In this document: positions 62,314-64,000 of the stretch, piece by piece
Layout: the number at the start of each line of letters is the position of its first letter
Numbering within the stretch: position 1 is the first letter of the stretch
Assembly (NCBI RefSeq): GCF_002998435.1
Contig: NZ_CP027231.1
Coordinates: 2,583,001 to 2,647,000, forward strand
DNA: 64,000 nt
Direction of reading: 5' to 3'
DNA from: Bacteroides zoogleoformans
GTDB taxonomy: Bacteria; Bacteroidota; Bacteroidia; Bacteroidales; Bacteroidaceae
The notes under the pieces: generated by a model
Database searches by the model: none
What the model was told of the DNA's origin: nothing
Seen by the model: only the letters and a program-made list of their open reading frames with translations
Translations under genes and position numbers: made by a program

Positions 62314-63708
62314 ATGAAAAAGATTGTTTTTTTATCGCTTTTTGCCTTGTGCCTCCCTTGGACATTGGTGGCACAAAGTGTAGATGACGACCTTTACTAC
62401 GTTCCTTCCAAGAAAAAAAAGGAGGTGAGGCAAGAGAAGAAAGCAACCGAGCCGACGGAGGAGATCGTAATAAAGTCGGATGCACCGGCCACTGTATATT
62501 CATCACGGGGTAATACTACTGTTGTCGTAAAAGGACGTAAGGGTAACGTCCGTGATGTGGACGAATACAATCGTCGTTATGATTCCCGCAAGAATGACTT
62601 TGTGATGAAGAATGACACGCTGTACATTGAAGAAAAAGAACAGCCGGAACCGGATGGAGAGTGGGTTGGCGGCCGTTTCGAAGGTTCGGAAGATGATTAC
62701 GAGTATGCTACCCGTATAATCCGCTTCCGCAATCCCCGTTATGCCATCAGCATCAGTAGCCCGCTGTATTGGGATGTGGTGTATGGGCTGAATTCGTGGG
62801 AGTGGAATGTATATACCGATGGTCTGTATGCTTATGCTTTCCCAACATTTACGAACCGTTTATGGTGGGATTGGCGATACAATTCTTATGGCTGGTGGGG
62901 CGGTTATCCCTACTATGGCTGGGGATGGAACGGCTGGTATGGCCCGGACTGGCACTTTGGATTCAGCTGGGGAGGCTGGTACGGAGGTAGCTGGTGGGGA
63001 TATCATCATTACTATCCTCCTTATTATGGCGGCTGGTATCATGGAGGCGACTATTGGGGAGGAGGCTATGGCCGGGACAGGAGAAGTGTTTATACCAATC
63101 GCCGTTCGTCCGGTCCGTCTCATGTATATCGGAATAACGTAGGCTCAACTCGCCGCTCTTCACAATATATCAACAGTGGAGAGACAGCACGCAGAAGCTT
63201 GCAAAACGACCGGGAGAATGCCGGATACATAAGAAGAAGTGCGAGCGACGGAACCCGTCGTGTTATCGGTACGCGTTCTTCGTCCTCATCTTCTTCAGAG
63301 GTGCGTAGGGAAGCGGCCGGTCGCATGGATGCTTCTTCCACTCGTCGTTCGGTTTATACTCGTCCGAGCAGTACCCGTAGAAACTCATACGGGGACAATG
63401 TGGAAAGCACCCGTCGTACGATGGACGTAAACCGTTCAAGCGAGTTTAGTCGTTCATACTCTACCGAGTCTTCGCCTCGCAGAAGCTCAAGCTATAGCAG
63501 AGGGTCTTCCGAAACGCGCAGTTATTCTAATGACAACAATACCACAAGACGCTCTTACAATGATACGCGCTCGTACAGTAACAGTCGTTCATCTTCCGAC
63601 TTTTCTTCCGGCAGCAGCTCTCGCTCCTTTTCCGGCGGCGGTTCTTCCGGTGGTGGAGGTGAAACTCGTCGTTCCAGCAGTGGTGGCGGTTCCACCAGAA
63701 GAAGATAA
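62314..63708 (+). CDS. Secreted low-complexity protein (Trp/Tyr/Gly-rich centre, Ser/Arg-rich tail)
   Basis: The protein has 464 residues. A signal peptide (1-20, ending LVAQ) is followed by a charged part (to ~125), a centre (about 150-255) packed with Trp, Tyr and Gly such as GWWGGYPYYGWGWNGWYGPD, and a tail (about 260-464) of Ser/Arg repeats such as TRRSS and SSSRSFSGGGSSGG. Function is unknown. The composition suggests an adhesive or wall-associated protein. It is 24 bp upstream of an outer-membrane protein gene, so they are likely cotranscribed. Confidence 0.8.
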   Translation: MKKIVFLSLFALCLPWTLVAQSVDDDLYYVPSKKKKEVRQEKKATEPTEEIVIKSDAPATVYSSRGNTTVVVKGRKGNVRDVDEYNRRYDSRKNDFVMKNDTLYIEEKEQPEPDGEWVGGRFEGSEDDYEYATRIIRFRNPRYAISISSPLYWDVVYGLNSWEWNVYTDGLYAYAFPTFTNRLWWDWRYNSYGWWGGYPYYGWGWNGWYGPDWHFGFSWGGWYGGSWWGYHHYYPPYYGGWYHGGDYWGGGYGRDRRSVYTNRRSSGPSHVYRNNVGSTRRSSQYINSGETARRSLQNDRENAGYIRRSASDGTRRVIGTRSSSSSSSEVRREAAGRMDASSTRRSVYTRPSSTRRNSYGDNVESTRRTMDVNRSSEFSRSYSTESSPRRSSSYSRGSSETRSYSNDNNTTRRSYNDTRSYSNSRSSSDFSSGSSSRSFSGGGSSGGGGETRRSSSGGGSTRRR

Positions 63709-63732
63709 TTGAGTATTAAACAAGAACGAATC

Positions 63733-64000
63733 ATGGAAAAGAAAATAGGAATGATGGCCCTAACCATGCTTGCTGCTGTAAGTGTAAGGGCGCAATCGGC
63801 ATACGATGCCACGAATATTGCAAGTAGCGACCTGAATGGTACCGCCCGCTTTGTAGGCATGGGCGGCGCTATGGGGGCATTGGGAGGAGATATTTCGACT
63901 ATCGGTACGAATCCGGCAGGTATCGGCCTGTATCGGAGCAACGATGCCATGTTCTCTTTGAGCTTCTCAAGTGTCGGTACGGAGAGTAAAATCGGTGGAC
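63733..64000 (+). CDS. Outer-membrane protein, FadL/OMPP1-like (3' truncated by window)
   Basis: Only the first 89 residues are visible. A signal peptide ends near VRAQ, then SAYDATNIASSDLNGTARFVGMGGAMGALGGDISTIGTNPAGIGLYRSNDA, where the NPAG motif and Gly-rich start are those of FadL/TodX-type transport barrels in Bacteroidetes. It would move hydrophobic solutes across the outer membrane. Confidence 0.75.
   Translation, partial: MEKKIGMMALTMLAAVSVRAQSAYDATNIASSDLNGTARFVGMGGAMGALGGDISTIGTNPAGIGLYRSNDAMFSLSFSSVGTESKIGG

Overview
The window reads as chromosomal DNA of a Bacteroidales bacterium, most likely a Bacteroides species. The reasons are SusC/SusD pairs, a hybrid two-component sensor (HTCS), promoters of the Bacteroides type (-33 TTTG, about 19 bp, -7 TAnnTTTG) in place of E. 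coli boxes, a PPi-dependent phosphofructokinase, RibBA, an AsnA-type asparagine synthetase, and the set of beta-mannan genes known from Bacteroides fragilis (GH26, GH130, sugar/cation symporter, cellobiose 2-epimerase). Species cannot be fixed from the sequence alone.

Layout. 1-5866: 3' part of a BASS-type transporter, then an AT-rich accessory segment between two perfect 20-bp direct repeats (916-935 and 5710-5729). It holds an integrase stub, HAD phosphatase, frameshifted Nudix gene, sugar O-acetyltransferase, Crp/Fnr regulator and an IS110-family transposase. A diverged remnant of the transporter's 3' end lies beyond the right repeat. 6174-10073: an Arn-like envelope module (ArnT-like transferase converging on GtrA, a GtrB/ArnC-like transferase and a NodB-type deacetylase). 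10191-15420: HD protein, LptD-like protein, uracil-DNA glycosylase, AsnA. 15650-20977: tRNA-Arg(CCG) and the mannan cluster. 21017-24806: LysR, a split ThrE-type exporter with a small coupled membrane protein, and a metallo-beta-lactamase-fold protein. 25117-37504: a compact polysaccharide utilisation locus (SusC, SusD, a large GH127/GH146-like enzyme, HTCS). 37578-42974: tRNA-Met, START-like protein, LptF/G permease, RibBA, aminotransferase, ferredoxin. 43146-45765: DnaX diverging from an FtsB/DivIC-like gene and a membrane protein. 45877-46111: a 235-bp MITE-like element with 18-bp inverted ends and 9-bp target duplications. 46139-48130: a NagB-like domain fused to a PIG-L deacetylase domain. 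48413-58027: a five-gene envelope operon (hypothetical, PlsC, nitrilase, alpha-2-macroglobulin lipoprotein, PBP1C). 58464-64000: PFP, GH25 lysozyme, PrmA, a Trp/Tyr/Gly-rich secreted protein and the start of an outer-membrane protein.

How the genes work together. In the mannan cluster, mannan cut outside by the GH26 lipoprotein would give mannobiose, which is imported by the symporter, epimerised to mannosylglucose and phosphorolysed by GH130. The SusCD/GH127-like/HTCS locus would sense, import and degrade an arabinofuranose-containing glycan. Several blocks (Arn-like module, LptD, LptF/G, PBP1C/macroglobulin) concern the outer envelope.

Most notable observations: the NagB-like protein has lost three catalytic residues of the deaminase while its fused deacetylase motifs are intact, so the usual deaminase label is doubtful; the Arn-like module resembles amino-sugar lipid A decoration systems but lacks sugar-nucleotide genes; there is a clean MITE, a ten-unit heptamer array inside the mannan operon, a Nudix gene broken at a G6 run, and an integrated-element scar. 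No CRISPR array or dedicated defence system was seen.
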